64,000 bases of DNA from Paenibacillus polymyxa (GCF_015710975.1 NZ_CP049783.1:372001-436000), one strand, 5' to 3'. Counted from the stretch's first letter, positions 42,995 through 51,809 are shown. Numbers and translations are program-made. Notes: generated from the sequence alone by a model not told the origin.

Positions 42995-44241
42995 GTCGTT
43001 CCTTCACCCCCTTTCAGCACGTTTTCAGCAGTTTTACTCGCCGCCAGATCAGCAGGAATCATATTCCCGTTAACCAGGTACTTTTTGCCTGATTCTTCTC
43101 CTGTAGGATTCATATCCTCAAGCTCTCTCCATGTATCGGCGTTAATTACGCCGTTCTGCCGTTGAATTTGCAGCCCCTGTTGACGACTAATATAGTCACC
43201 GCGCAGCAATCCCTTAACATTGCAGCGAACATAGTACCCTTGAGCACGTTCAGTAGGTGTGAAAAGCCTCCAATTTGCCGTCTGCTCAAGACGTGTGATG
43301 TATGGCATGAGCGAATACATCACAAATTCGGTGCTCATTTGCTCAATATTGTTGAAAGACGACTTCTCAAGGTTAGCAATCATGTGTGGAGGTACACGAA
43401 ATAAACCGCATAACTCATCGCGGTTAAATTTCTTTGTCTCTATAAATTGAGCATCGGCAAGTGGAATCGGAATCCGGCTATATTTCATGCCTTCCTCCAA
43501 AATAAGCGGCTTCCAACTGTTTGCAATGCCGCTCCCCTTCTCGTCGAGCCATGCAGTAAGACGTTTATACGCCTCGTCACTAAGCGAATTTGGATGCTCC
43601 AGCAATCCTCCAACGTTCATACCCTGCGTATAAAAACGCTCAGTGAATTGCTGAGTAGCCAGACCGACTCCGACTGTTGATGCAGCCATGCGGATAGGTG
43701 AGTAACCCACCAGTCCATTAGAGCCAAACCCCCGAGTATGGAAGATCATTTCTGCTGGGTAAATTTCCGCTTTACCACGGTCATTTATAGCATATTCAAT
43801 CTTGTTTGTTTCCGGATTCCGCTGAGGGTTAACCATATACCAAGGAATAGGATACAGTTCTATCGGGTACCCGCGCTGATTGTGCGTAATTATTGAATAA
43901 CTATTCCCCGCTAATGCTTGTTCACTAACCGTTGTTTCCCTCCATGTTGACGACACCATTTCATCGTTTGGTGTGTCATGCAGCAGCGCGTGAACAGGAT
44001 GATCCCTTGCCTCATCTTTGCCCCCGCCATTTCGTTTTCGGTATACGTCCATAGGCAAAGTGCCAATCGTTTCAGCAAGGACCCTCACGCAGCTGTACAC
44101 AGTTATGAGTCTGAGCGCTGCACCTTCACTAACCTCAACCCCCGCATATTGTCCACCCAAAGAACGATGCCGAGTGTCGCGAAAAAAGTCGTCCATAGAA
44201 TATTCTTGTGCTCTAGTTACCAACCGGCTTATAAAACCCAT
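42991..44241 (-). CDS. Portal protein, HK97 family
   Basis: 416 residues: GAALRLITVYSCVRVLAETI, then GTLPMDVYRK, GYSPIRMAASTVGVGLATQQ and FNNIEQMSTEFVMYSLMPYI are signatures of the HK97-type portal. It forms the DNA entry ring. Overlaps the protease start by four bases (ATGA). Confidence 0.95.
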   Translation of the reverse strand: MGFISRLVTRAQEYSMDDFFRDTRHRSLGGQYAGVEVSEGAALRLITVYSCVRVLAETIGTLPMDVYRKRNGGGKDEARDHPVHALLHDTPNDEMVSSTWRETTVSEQALAGNSYSIITHNQRGYPIELYPIPWYMVNPQRNPETNKIEYAINDRGKAEIYPAEMIFHTRGFGSNGLVGYSPIRMAASTVGVGLATQQFTERFYTQGMNVGGLLEHPNSLSDEAYKRLTAWLDEKGSGIANSWKPLILEEGMKYSRIPIPLADAQFIETKKFNRDELCGLFRVPPHMIANLEKSSFNNIEQMSTEFVMYSLMPYITRLEQTANWRLFTPTERAQGYYVRCNVKGLLRGDYISRQQGLQIQRQNGVINADTWRELEDMNPTGEESGKKYLVNGNMIPADLAASKTAENVLKGGEGTT

Positions 44242-44243
44242 AT

Positions 44244-44420
44244 TTAGCGTTCACCTCCTCCCTTTGCGGGCAGTCCGATCCAAACCAGCACGGCACCACA
44301 AATAATGAACATAGCTGGCGGGTAGATCATCCAAAGTCCACGTGCCGACATTAAAAAACCACATAACAGGAGAATTTCACGTATGTGGTCTAAAGTTATT
44401 TTTATTTTGGGTAATTTCAC
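44244..44420 (-). CDS. 58-residue phage membrane protein between terL and portal
   Basis: A GTG start overlaps the terL stop (GTGA). The product KLPKIKITLDHIREILLLCG, then two hydrophobic segments and a PAKGGGER end, has about two membrane helices. Tiny membrane proteins at this site are common in HK97-type head modules, with no known role. The portal ribosome site lies in its last codons. Confidence 0.7.
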   Translation of the reverse strand: MKLPKIKITLDHIREILLLCGFLMSARGLWMIYPPAMFIICGAVLVWIGLPAKGGGER

Positions 44421-46179
44421 AAGTCTCTCGGCCCCCTTGTCTCATAAATTGACTTCTTCGGTTTCGCCGATAACGAAAGCGTTAGCTTATGGCTGTCTAT
44501 AACAGCGTCCACAGGATCTATGCGCTTTGTTTTGGCTGTTGGGTCCTTATCTATTTTTATTTCCCCAAAACTGTTACTGGTGGTCTTAGCGTTCGCCATA
44601 GACCATGTTAGCAACTTATTGCGACGATCATAAATGACATTGCCTGCCTCAACCTCCAGCCTAAAATCAACCGTTGCGTCATTTAGGCTCTTGGCACTTT
44701 GAACTATCTCAACTAGGTCGACGCCAAATTCTTCAAGGTCAGACAAAAAGGCATCCGCATTATGAGGGTCATAAGCGATGCCTTTTAATTTGAAGTTATG
44801 TTTTTTGATTAGGTCGCGGTAATAAGCAAGGATATACTTATAATCTGTCTTCACGCCGCCCATTGTCTCCGTAGGAGTAAGTAACCCCTCCATGATCCAC
44901 ATGTCATACGGCGCATGGTCAGACTGCACATGCTCATGTACCCGCGCCGCTGGTATCCAGCTATGAGAATGGATGTAGTATTTGCGTTGACCATCCACAT
45001 CCAAAGGAAACTCTAAGCTTCCGCTTGTCAAGTCCCCCCGGAAGAAAGGTCCAACCCTAAGTAACATTCCTTGCCTTCCATGTCTTCGATAGTCGTGTCA
45101 GATTCGCAGGCTTGCCAATGCTCCATATTCATATACTGCGTATCGGAGAACTGAACCCAACGATTCAAGGACTTGGTGAGGAAGTTTCGCAGTTCTTCCC
45201 CTTGCTGAACTTTGGCCTTTATCGCTTCTGACCTTAAACTATCTAACGTTTCAGGTGTCCATAACGGGTTAGCTTTAGGCCAGTTTGCTTCATCCCATAC
45301 ATCGTCGTCTTTGTCCAACTCGCAGATGAAAACGAACTGAGTTTCGTCGGCATGTGCGCCGGATAGAATTAACTTGCAATATTTGTACAGTTCATAGCAT
45401 GGACCGTTGATATTAAAGCCTGCGGTTGTAATAACGGAAATAAGGCATTGTTTTAATTTTTTGGTTCCATCAGCAAGCAGCTTGTACATTTGATTATCTT
45501 TATGTAGATGGTATTCGTCCACGCTTGCAAAATACGGACGGAATCCATCTATCGTTTTCGTATCTCGACCAAGCGCCCTGATTTCACCCTTGGTCAGAGA
45601 ACAAAGTATAGTGCTCTTATAGTCTTTAACGTCAAATAGCCCCGACTCATAATCTGAACCACCAAGCTCGGGGTCTGAATCAATGAATTTGATACATTCC
45701 TTTAGGACAATTCTTGCCTGAGCTTCTTTTGTAGCGGTGCAGTATACTTGGGGATAATTATAGCCGTCAAAGTTTCCATAAAAGAGGGCCGGGACCGCGT
45801 TGCCCAAAGATTTACCGTTTTGCCGGGCCACCTGAACATATGAGGTGCGGAATCGACGGTAACCATCCAACGTAACCCAGCCATTCCAACTCCCAAACAT
45901 AAAGTCTTGAAAGCCCCATAGTTCAAGCGGCAAAGGTTCCTCGCCTTCTGCCAGCGTGAGGGATTCGGCAAACTCTATAATCTCATGGGCCTTATCTGGA
46001 TCGAACACGTAAAGAAAATCTTCCGTACCCTGCCGATCCAAATCCTTAAGGTGGCGCTCACACGCCTGTCGCTGTGCCTGACCAGCGATAATCCTGCCGG
46101 ACACCACTTCCAGTGCATAGGCTGTTACCCGGTCCGTCTCTCCGACAGTGTTGTAAGGATAAATCTGCGGGTTAGCCAC
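44417..46179 (-). pseudogene. terL: Terminase large subunit, one-base frameshift as read
   Basis: The first frame (GTG at 46179, overlapping terS) runs to ...YLGLDLSSGGT and a stop; the second frame continues ...GDLTSGSLEFPLDVDGQRKY to 44417. Adding one G to the six-G run (C run 45034-45039 on the plus strand) joins them into a full-length terminase of about 588 residues. The ATPase half has the Walker-A-like VARQNGKS and the Walker B end FASVDEYH; the nuclease half has LGLDLSSGGDL and DPVDAVIDSH. Essential for packaging: this is a true mutation, a sequencing error or, less likely, a programmed slip. Confidence 0.88.
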
Positions 46180-46795
46180 TTCGGTTTCCCCCGAACTTTC
46201 CGAACTTGCTCGAGGTCTTCTCCGGTTCCTTCGGCTTCGGAACATTCTTCACCTTAGACAAAGGGTTTAAGAAAAGACGGTCCTGCATTTTGAGAAGCAT
46301 GTCCATCTTCTTGTTGATTGCCGTTTCGATTTTTAATACACCTTCTAAGGAAGCAAGTTGGGAAAGGTACTTTTGTGCCCTCAAACCATACTCGTTCAAA
46401 TCTTCTTCCGCTTCCTCAGCTTTGCGAGTTAATTCTTCAAAATATTCATCAAATACATAATCTTCAATGGAAATTCGCTCAATTTTTTGATACTGTTTCA
46501 GCAGCTTTTCGTACTCTGAATATGTCCGGCAGTACATCGCCAATAGTCCCACATCGGAGCTAGAAAGCAAATTAACACCTTCAGCAGCAGCGGCTTTATA
46601 ATCTTTCATGCACTGTTTCCAGTGAGCGAAAGCAACTGTATCATCCTTTACAAACACAGGCGGTTTCAGTTTTTCTAGTTCAGTTTTCCCAAGCTTAACC
46701 TCACCTTCTTTGCGCGCCTGAATCTGTGCTTTTGTTAATCGGTTCGGATTGCCTCCCGCGATGTGAAGGTCAATCGGTTTTGCATTTCTCCCCAT
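46172..46795 (-). CDS. terS: Terminase small subunit, P27 family
   Basis: 207 residues from the ATG at 46795, seven bases after GGAGGTG; the frame is open further upstream but without a ribosome site. GRNAKPIDLHIAGGNPNRLT is the P27-family start. Middle coiled coil and a basic C-terminus follow. It recognises the packaging site and recruits TerL; overlaps terL by eight bases. Confidence 0.92.
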   Translation of the reverse strand: MGRNAKPIDLHIAGGNPNRLTKAQIQARKEGEVKLGKTELEKLKPPVFVKDDTVAFAHWKQCMKDYKAAAAEGVNLLSSSDVGLLAMYCRTYSEYEKLLKQYQKIERISIEDYVFDEYFEELTRKAEEAEEDLNEYGLRAQKYLSQLASLEGVLKIETAINKKMDMLLKMQDRLFLNPLSKVKNVPKPKEPEKTSSKFGKFGGNRSG

Positions 46796-46924
46796 CCGGG
46801 TGCACCTCCAAATCCCGAAAAATTTATAAAACGAGTTTTTACGCGAAAAAAGTCCGGCGCGGTCTATTCCAAAAAAAGTTTTTAGAAATTTGACCCCCCT
46901 TCCCCTTTTCAAAAAAATATAATT

Positions 46925-47164
46925 TTATTTTAATTCAAAATATTTTGATAAGCTTTTATCCAATTCACTTGCAAGTTTCGCTTTTATATCTTGCACTGTA
47001 CAGGGTTCTTTAACTTCGATGTACAGCTTGATTAAGTTTGTAGCTACCACGTGGGTGCTTACTCTTATATCCTTATCAGTTGAATGGTCATCGTTCAGCC
47101 GTTCGTACTCTATCAGCTCCTGTGGTGTACCTTCATGCTCGTACTCACCGCATCTAATGATCAT
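46925..47164 (-). CDS. Small hypothetical phage protein
   Basis: 79 residues (IIRCGEYEHEGTPQELIEYE ...). Four-base overlap with the preceding gene. No domain recognised. The 129 bases between it and terS are A/T-rich with a CGCGCCG core (plus strand about 46857); a packaging (cos) site would be expected near here but I cannot define one. Confidence 0.6.
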   Translation of the reverse strand: MIIRCGEYEHEGTPQELIEYERLNDDHSTDKDIRVSTHVVATNLIKLYIEVKEPCTVQDIKAKLASELDKSLSKYFELK

Positions 47165-47388
47165 GCGTTACCCTTCTCTCTTCCGTGCTTATTGACTATA
47201 TCGCACACACGTTGAGTACGTGCAGCCTTGGCGATAGTCTTATCAAACAGAGAACGTCCTAGCAGCCTATCCCACCAACGTAGCTTTATAGCCACGCCTT
47301 GCAACATGCCTGTAGAGCGTCTACCTAAAACCAATAGGTTGCGACGGTCATCTATAGGCTGTATACGCTGTACGTAGTAATCATCCAT
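47161..47388 (-). CDS. Small basic hypothetical phage protein
   Basis: 75 residues from the ATG at 47388, with AAGGAGAA upstream. Very basic (GVAIKLRWWDRLLGRSLFDK). Unknown function; overlapped start with the preceding gene. Confidence 0.6.
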   Translation of the reverse strand: MDDYYVQRIQPIDDRRNLLVLGRRSTGMLQGVAIKLRWWDRLLGRSLFDKTIAKAARTQRVCDIVNKHGREKGNA

Positions 47389-47587
47389 AATAATTGTTCT
47401 CCTTCTTGGACTTATCATACTCACAGTTAAGGCGTAGTACCTGCTGTACTTCCTCGTGTTCCAGGCTGATATCACACTGGCGACTAAGGTTTCTAAGAAT
47501 GTACCCAATACGCTCATCGCTTTTACTTACAGCGTCACGCCATCCTTCCGGCCTCATAGGCGGCGCATCAGCAGTACGTTTATTCAT
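47381..47587 (-). CDS. Small hypothetical phage protein
   Basis: 68 residues from the ATG at 47587 (NKRTADAPPMRPEGWRDAVS), helical, with GGGGTGG upstream. Unknown function. Confidence 0.6.
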   Translation of the reverse strand: MNKRTADAPPMRPEGWRDAVSKSDERIGYILRNLSRQCDISLEHEEVQQVLRLNCEYDKSKKENNYYG

Positions 47588-47844
47588 ACAACAATCCACC
47601 CCACAGACTTATACTTACTAATCAAGCGCTGAACATCGTCAGCCATAGCCCACAGGTTAGAATAATTTGTGGGACGTCCTTCGTACTTTCTAGCTGCATT
47701 AAGAAGCTCTGATTTAAAAAACTCGGCTTGTTGCAACGTTAAAAATGCTGCCGTGTTTATAATTGATTGAAAACCACCCGCGGAAACCGTTACTTCAACA
47801 ATGCTGTTGTACACAACCTTTATAGGCTCATAATTAGACGCCAT
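47584..47844 (-). CDS. Small hypothetical phage protein
   Basis: 86 residues from the ATG at 47844, which has GGAGG nine bases upstream. No known domain. Starts inside the end of the HNH gene. Confidence 0.6.
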   Translation of the reverse strand: MASNYEPIKVVYNSIVEVTVSAGGFQSIINTAAFLTLQQAEFFKSELLNAARKYEGRPTNYSNLWAMADDVQRLISKYKSVGWIVV

Positions 47845-48196
47845 TCCCAAAACCTCCATCTTCTTTTGCTGTCTTGGTATCGTGGCATTGCTTGCACAGC
47901 GGTTGCCAGTTATCCCTATCCCAAAACAGTTGCTTATCTCCTCTATGTGGGGTTATATGATCGACTACTGTTGCAGTAGCCAAGTACCCGCGTTGGAAGC
48001 AGTACGTACATAGCGGGTGTTTACGAAGATATCCTTCACGCGCCTTACGCCACTTGCTATCATAGCCCCGTTCTGCTGCTGTACCTCTATACTGGTCATA
48101 GCTGCGTATTTGGTCTTGGTGAGCCTCACAGTATCGCTCATTGCCTGTGACCATCTGTTTGCATCCCTGCTTACCGCAGAACCGCTTTAACGCCAT
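47834..48196 (-). CDS. HNH endonuclease
   Basis: 120 residues. Zinc-binding Cys pairs (CGKQGCKQM; CTYC; CKQCHD) and the HNH core DHITPHRGDKQLFWDRDNWQ, then PLCKQCHDTKT. HNH proteins beside terS are often needed for terminase cleavage in cos-type HK97-like phages, which I infer here. Starts in TAATG overlap with the fibre gene. Confidence 0.93.
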   Translation of the reverse strand: MALKRFCGKQGCKQMVTGNERYCEAHQDQIRSYDQYRGTAAERGYDSKWRKAREGYLRKHPLCTYCFQRGYLATATVVDHITPHRGDKQLFWDRDNWQPLCKQCHDTKTAKEDGGFGNGV

Positions 48197-48621
48197 TATG
48201 CTTTGAGCGCGGCTACAACTGAATTGAGTAATGTAGCTATTTGGGCAGTTGTTGCTGTAGCAGGATCTGCTAATGGGGTAAGTGCTGTAAATGCAGACTT
48301 ATTAGTCTTTGCATTCAATGCCGTAGCTAAATCTGTGATATTAGCCATGACGTGTGTGTGATTACCTGCAGCAGCGTTTCCGGCTCCTGTGCCAAGGGTC
48401 AAGCTCGATGTACCAGCGCCAATAGCGGTTCTTGCTGCCGCTGCGTCCGTTGCCTTTACGAGAGCCTTACCAGTCGTTGTTGCGTCAGTGATACTATCCA
48501 CCGTTATCGTTCCACCACCTGAACCGCCGCCAAAAGGTATCGGATTTTTTGTACTTACTGGAATGGGTTCCCCGTTTTCGCCTTCGATAAATAGCATTCT
48601 TCCTGTAATATCTCTTGACAT
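48196..48621 (-). CDS. Head fibre-like protein
   Basis: 141 residues from the ATG at 48621. A short N-terminal strand region (GRMLFIEGENGEPIPVSTKN) is followed by a Thr/Ala/Gly-rich segment with ATDAAAARTAIGAGTSSLTL, then GNHTHVMANITDLATALNAK, as in phage head-fibre and collar-fibre proteins. A decoration fibre on the head is the likely role. Confidence 0.75.
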   Translation of the reverse strand: MSRDITGRMLFIEGENGEPIPVSTKNPIPFGGGSGGGTITVDSITDATTTGKALVKATDAAAARTAIGAGTSSLTLGTGAGNAAAGNHTHVMANITDLATALNAKTNKSAFTALTPLADPATATTAQIATLLNSVVAALKA

Positions 48622-48652
48622 ATAAACACGTCCTTTTCTTTGGATATAAAAC

Positions 48653-48675
48653 AAAAAAAGCCGCCTATTGGCGAC
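48653..48675 (-). terminator. Terminator of the gene ending at 48683
   Basis: GTCGCC / GGCGGC stem with AATA loop and seven T residues on the minus strand. It separates the early/middle genes from the packaging and head genes. Confidence 0.85.
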
Positions 48676-48682
48676 TGCGTTA

Positions 48683-49156
48683 TTAGTATTCATTTTCAGG
48701 CGGTTTTGGCTTCAGCCATTCACCTTGCTCATTGATGAATGCATCTTTGTAGCGACCTGATTCTAACTGTCTTATTATATCCTCTTCTTTAGCAACCAGT
48801 ATTTTAGCAAGCTGAGTAACAGTGTAGTATTCACTACTTTTGTAGTCTAACTGTATAGGAACCGCCATTTCGTACAGCACATTCAGAAATTCAGCAAACG
48901 TCAACTTGCCCATGTTACTTATCCCTGAATAATAAGATGGCTTGTAGTTAGAAAATTCTCGAAATGATTTTCCTTGAAACTCTTTTGCTAGAGCGTTACT
49001 AAGGCGCACGCTCATAAGGTTATCGAAACGTGTCTCGAAGTTCATTTCTTCCGTTTTAGCGTATTTTGCTTTGAATGCGATTATCTTTATAAGAGGCAAG
49101 TCTTTGCGATTACCCTCTTTCAAACGCATTCTAAATTGTTCACGATCCATTATCAT
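48683..49156 (-). CDS. Hypothetical phage protein with helix-turn-helix-like C-terminus
   Basis: 157 residues from the ATG at 49156 (an ATG at 49168 in frame is also possible). The C-terminal 50 residues (YYTVTQLAKILVAKEEDIIR) look like an excisionase/MerR-type DNA-binding helix pair. The N-terminus is helical and basic. Function unknown. Confidence 0.6.
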   Translation of the reverse strand: MIMDREQFRMRLKEGNRKDLPLIKIIAFKAKYAKTEEMNFETRFDNLMSVRLSNALAKEFQGKSFREFSNYKPSYYSGISNMGKLTFAEFLNVLYEMAVPIQLDYKSSEYYTVTQLAKILVAKEEDIIRQLESGRYKDAFINEQGEWLKPKPPENEY

Positions 49157-49231
49157 CGGCTGTACCATCCTCTAAGGTGTGTTTAACCGACATTTTACAG
49201 CACGTTTCTTATAAACGTAAACAGATATTAA

Positions 49232-49272
49232 GACACACAGCGGAATCGAACCGCTATAATCCTGTATGTGTC
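49232..49272 (-). ncRNA. tRNA-like acceptor/T-arm element
   Basis: Read on the minus strand: GACACAT, ten bases, AGCGG, TTCGATT, CCGCT, GTGTGTC. The 7-bp outer stem (one T-G pair), 5-bp inner stem and 7-base loop with TTCRA are exactly the geometry of a tRNA acceptor stem and T-arm, but the D-arm and anticodon arm are missing and no CCA is encoded. It lies 64-104 bases upstream of the gene at 49168. It may be a decayed tRNA or a tRNA mimic. Confidence 0.55.
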
Positions 49273-49276
49273 AAAT

Positions 49277-49305
49277 AAGGTGAGGTGCGTTATGCACCCG
49301 ACCTT
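49277..49305 (-). terminator. Hairpin after the gene ending at 49311
   Basis: AAGGT/ACCTT and GGTGC/GCACC form a two-part stem with a small loop. The T tract after it is short, so it may be a weak terminator. Confidence 0.5.
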
Positions 49306-49310
49306 TAGAG

Positions 49311-49562
49311 TTACTTGAGTTGATCAACCAACTGTTTAATTACAGCTGGCGTGCTGATACGTTGTCCATCTTTACGGTTACCCTTGATGTATGCTGCATC
49401 CTCATTACTGTAGTAGACTACACCGTTGCCCTCTACGACTGGATAGCCGCTTTCGTCTGCTTGCAACTCAGTAGCAACATGTTTGCCGTGCTGTTTGGCG
49501 TGTTCCTCATCGTGTAGATGCAGGATGCCATATTGATCGAGATACGCATAATTCTGTGCCAT
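49311..49562 (-). CDS. Small hypothetical phage protein
   Basis: 83 residues from the ATG at 49562, with AGGAGG upstream. Sequence AQNYAYLDQYGILHLHDEEH, then NGVVYYSNEDAAYIKGN. No known domain. Confidence 0.65.
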   Translation of the reverse strand: MAQNYAYLDQYGILHLHDEEHAKQHGKHVATELQADESGYPVVEGNGVVYYSNEDAAYIKGNRKDGQRISTPAVIKQLVDQLK

Positions 49563-49745
49563 CGTTTGTTTCCTCCTGTACATAGCAAAAAGGACACCGT
49601 ATACCGATGCCCTCATGCTTGCTTATTTAGTTGCGCCCTAACCCTCCGTCATGCGCTTGCCACTGCCGCTCCCTTATACATGCGGTATGGTTCCCAAAAT
49701 ATTTAGACTTTTGGTAAATTTATGATTTTCTAGTGATTGAAATAA

Positions 49746-49754
49746 TGATATAAT
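49746..49754 (+). promoter_or_regulatory. Extended -10 promoter of the holin-like toxin
   Basis: TGATATAAT gives an extended -10 element (TG-N-TATAAT); no good -35 is seen. It reads right, against all surrounding genes. Confidence 0.55.
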
Positions 49755-49805
49755 TCCTGTGGTGCCAAAAAGCGGTGGTTGTTCGCAATCGGACAGGACT
49801 CCACC

Positions 49806-49886
49806 TTGACACCTTTCGAGATAATTTCTCTGGCAATCGCGATAGCGGCTCTGACTGTCGATATCATTGACTTACTAAAGCGCTAA
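49806..49886 (+). CDS. Putative holin-like toxin peptide (Hol_Tox-like)
   Basis: 26 residues: TPFEIISLAIAIAALTVDII then DLLKR, a single hydrophobic helix with the TPFE... start seen in the holin-like toxin family of Bacillota. The start codon is TTG (an in-frame TTG at 49779 is possible). Upstream, GGTGG and CCACC can pair and hide the ribosome site, as in type I toxins. AGGGTG/CACCCT (49900 and 49959) form a further stem. The antitoxin RNA was not identified. Confidence 0.65.
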   Translation: MTPFEIISLAIAIAALTVDIIDLLKR

Positions 49887-50085
49887 TAACAACGCAATAA
49901 GGGTGCACTGTTTCTATAGCTAGAGTCTTCACCGTCTTTATGACCATGGGTACTTTAACACCCTGACACCTTTACCTTTTCAAGAGATGTCAGGTAGGCT
50001 AGCACATAGATTGGCTAACGGATTAACCACTTTAAAGAAATATGCCAAGGCACAGTGTGCTCAACAAGTTAATAGGACAATAAGA

Positions 50086-50126
50086 AAAAGACCAAGAGTG
50101 GGGGCTCTTGGTCTTTCCCTTTTTTT
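50086..50126 (+). terminator. Terminator downstream of the holin-like toxin locus
   Basis: AAAGACCAAGAG / CTCTTGGTCTTT is a 12-bp stem with a 6-nt loop and a run of seven T. The 200 bases between the toxin and this site hold hairpins but no coding frame that I support. Confidence 0.85.
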
Positions 50127-50481
50127 AGACATTGTAGAACACACGGCTTTACAGTCGTAAATACAATAAACGAGTATTTGTGAATCTCGTATAGAGATTA
50201 GATCTACATATTTATTGCACTTGGATTGCCTCCTCGTGTTCTGATTTGTCTAACATACTATGCGCGCGATCAAAAATCTCCTTTTCACTACAGAGCTCCT
50301 ACTACCTATGTCTCCTTAGCGATATTTTCTTCTGGCTTATTCATAGTAACAAATATATCAATCATTTTCCAGATATGTTTGTTCGCTATGTTTTTATTGA
50401 ATTTGGTTATATAAAGATAAAATATAATAGGTTTCACCTATAGGTGGCATTCGTAAGACAAATTTTTATCGTTCAAAATAA
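50127..50481. other. Non-coding stretch, nothing assigned
   Basis: A/T-rich region between the toxin locus and the secreted-protein gene. Short open frames at 50226-50443 lack ribosome sites. No repeats or RNA recognised. Confidence 0.5.
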
Positions 50482-50513
50482 TAAGAACATCTCCCAATAT
50501 AGAAGGAAATGTT
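50482..50513 (-). terminator. Terminator of the secreted-protein gene
   Basis: AGAACATCTCC pairs imperfectly with GGAAATGTTCT around a 10-nt loop, nine bases after the stop at 50523. Confidence 0.6.
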
Positions 50514-50522
50514 CTGAGTGAT

Positions 50523-50876
50523 CTATTGAATTATTCTTACATGTACTTCTTCAACATCATTACCGTTAGCATCCACAACATTAACGACACCGTAATCTTC
50601 CCAAGACATCACTTGGGGATTATATTCCGTAGCTGTTAACAAGCCATTACTGCTAACCGAGAAACAATCCTTTGCATAGCCAGAAACATAATAAGTGTAG
50701 TGGCGCCCATAAGAAGGGTTATATCCTAATTGGTAAGTTTGTCCGACCTTTAATGTAATTGTGTACGTAAGGACTTTAGAAGCGGCTGGGGCAACTGTTG
50801 ATTCTGCAGCACTTGCTATTCCCGCACTTAATGATAAAAGCAAAACCATTGATGCAGCTAATAATAGTTTCTTCAT
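50523..50876 (-). CDS. Small secreted beta-rich protein
   Basis: 117 residues with a clear signal peptide (cleavage after ASA, about residue 23). The mature part (TYTITLKVGQTYQLGYNPSY ... FSVSSNGLLTATEYNPQVMS) resembles a single bacterial Ig-like (BIG2) domain. Strong AAAGGAGATG site. It lies between late control and packaging genes; a lysogenic-conversion role is possible. Confidence 0.75.
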   Translation of the reverse strand: MKKLLLAASMVLLLSLSAGIASAAESTVAPAASKVLTYTITLKVGQTYQLGYNPSYGRHYTYYVSGYAKDCFSVSSNGLLTATEYNPQVMSWEDYGVVNVVDANGNDVEEVHVRIIQ

Positions 50877-50939
50877 ATTATCATCTCCTTTTCATAAATA
50901 TTGTAATATGCCCGTCTAGTTTATTCAATATATTTCCTT

Positions 50940-51461
50940 TTATATTAAAAATAAGCTAAAATTTAAATCTTCTGTTATTTTTCTTTGTGCTCGTTGGACA
51001 TACTCTTCAACTGAGCCCTTACTAATACCCAGCATATTACCAATCTCCCCGAATGAAAAACACTCTCCATGCGCCATTACATAACATTCTCGTTCCCTTT
51101 CACTTAAGCGCGATAATGCATCCTGAATCTGAAATCTTTGCCAGTCTGTTAGATTACTTGGACTTCCTGCTTTGGAGTTGCTTACATACGCCTGCATCTT
51201 TAGTGGGTCAACTAACTGTTCACGTTGGTATGCTGCTCGCCTCTCAATCCCACGCTTATTCCCTGGTCTTCTCCCGGTAACTAACCACTCTTCCGTAAAC
51301 TCACAGTCGGATATCATACCGGAAATGATCTTCTTATCGTCCGCGTCAGCCTTCTTATATATCCTTGCAGCTATGTTCCTTGCCTTGCGGTAGCTTAATG
51401 CTGTAGCCCCTCCCAAGTCTGTTACAACGGGTGTTTGTTCCGTATCCTCGTCCGGTATCAT
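50940..51461 (-). CDS. Sigma-70 region-4-like late gene activator
   Basis: 173 residues. The C-terminal 65 (LSRLSERERECYVMAHGECF, then SFGEIGNMLGISKGSVEEYV QRA) is a sigma region 4/LuxR-type helix-turn-helix; region 2 is absent. Proteins of this type (Xpf, ArpU/RinA-like) turn on late transcription in Gram-positive phages. It is the last early gene before the packaging region, as expected. In PBSX the Xpf factor does this job. Confidence 0.82.
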   Translation of the reverse strand: MIPDEDTEQTPVVTDLGGATALSYRKARNIAARIYKKADADDKKIISGMISDCEFTEEWLVTGRRPGNKRGIERRAAYQREQLVDPLKMQAYVSNSKAGSPSNLTDWQRFQIQDALSRLSERERECYVMAHGECFSFGEIGNMLGISKGSVEEYVQRAQRKITEDLNFSLFLI

Positions 51462-51472
51462 ATTAGCACCTC

Positions 51473-51685
51473 CTAGATGAAATCAAATATTGTTGTCTGC
51501 CCCTCACGCGGCGAATCTGCCGAATCCTGTATAAGCCCATCATCCAACATAAACTTAGGAGCCTCATAGAGATATCTTTCATGGACTGGATCGCCTTCAC
51601 GTGAATGCGCTGGGTTCTTTATCTCTGCTTTCTTGGTCCAAACCCAAAAACTCTTAGCTGTCACTTTATCGTTGTTAACTGACAT
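51473..51685 (-). CDS. Small hypothetical phage protein
   Basis: 70 residues from the ATG at 51685 (SVNNDKVTAKSFWVWTKKAE). Ends in IFDFI. No domain recognised. The start lies inside the 3' end of the membrane-peptide gene. Confidence 0.6.
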   Translation of the reverse strand: MSVNNDKVTAKSFWVWTKKAEIKNPAHSREGDPVHERYLYEAPKFMLDDGLIQDSADSPREGQTTIFDFI

Positions 51686-51809
51686 TCCCATTCCTTCCTT
51701 CGCTCAATGTGTTCGGTTCAATCGACGTGATAATCATATACCTATCTATACTGACTACACCCACATATAACAGTAATGCGCATAATATAGAGGTATAGGC
51801 TCTTATCAT
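51675..51809 (-). CDS. 44-residue phage membrane peptide
   Basis: ATG overlaps the upstream stop (ATGA) with AAGGAGAA eight bases before. IRAYTSILCALLLYVGVVSI then DRYMIITSIEP: one membrane helix and a short soluble end. Overlooked by length cut-offs but well placed in the chain. Confidence 0.6.
   Translation of the reverse strand: MIRAYTSILCALLLYVGVVSIDRYMIITSIEPNTLSEGRNGNVS

Noticed and set aside
46796..46924. A cos/pac packaging site upstream of terS
   Set aside because: Location is suitable and a CGCGCCG core is present, but no defined overhang or symmetric motif can be shown.
49218..49300. A complete tRNA gene
   Set aside because: The T-arm and acceptor stem fit, but no D-arm or anticodon arm can be formed; kept only as a tRNA-like element.
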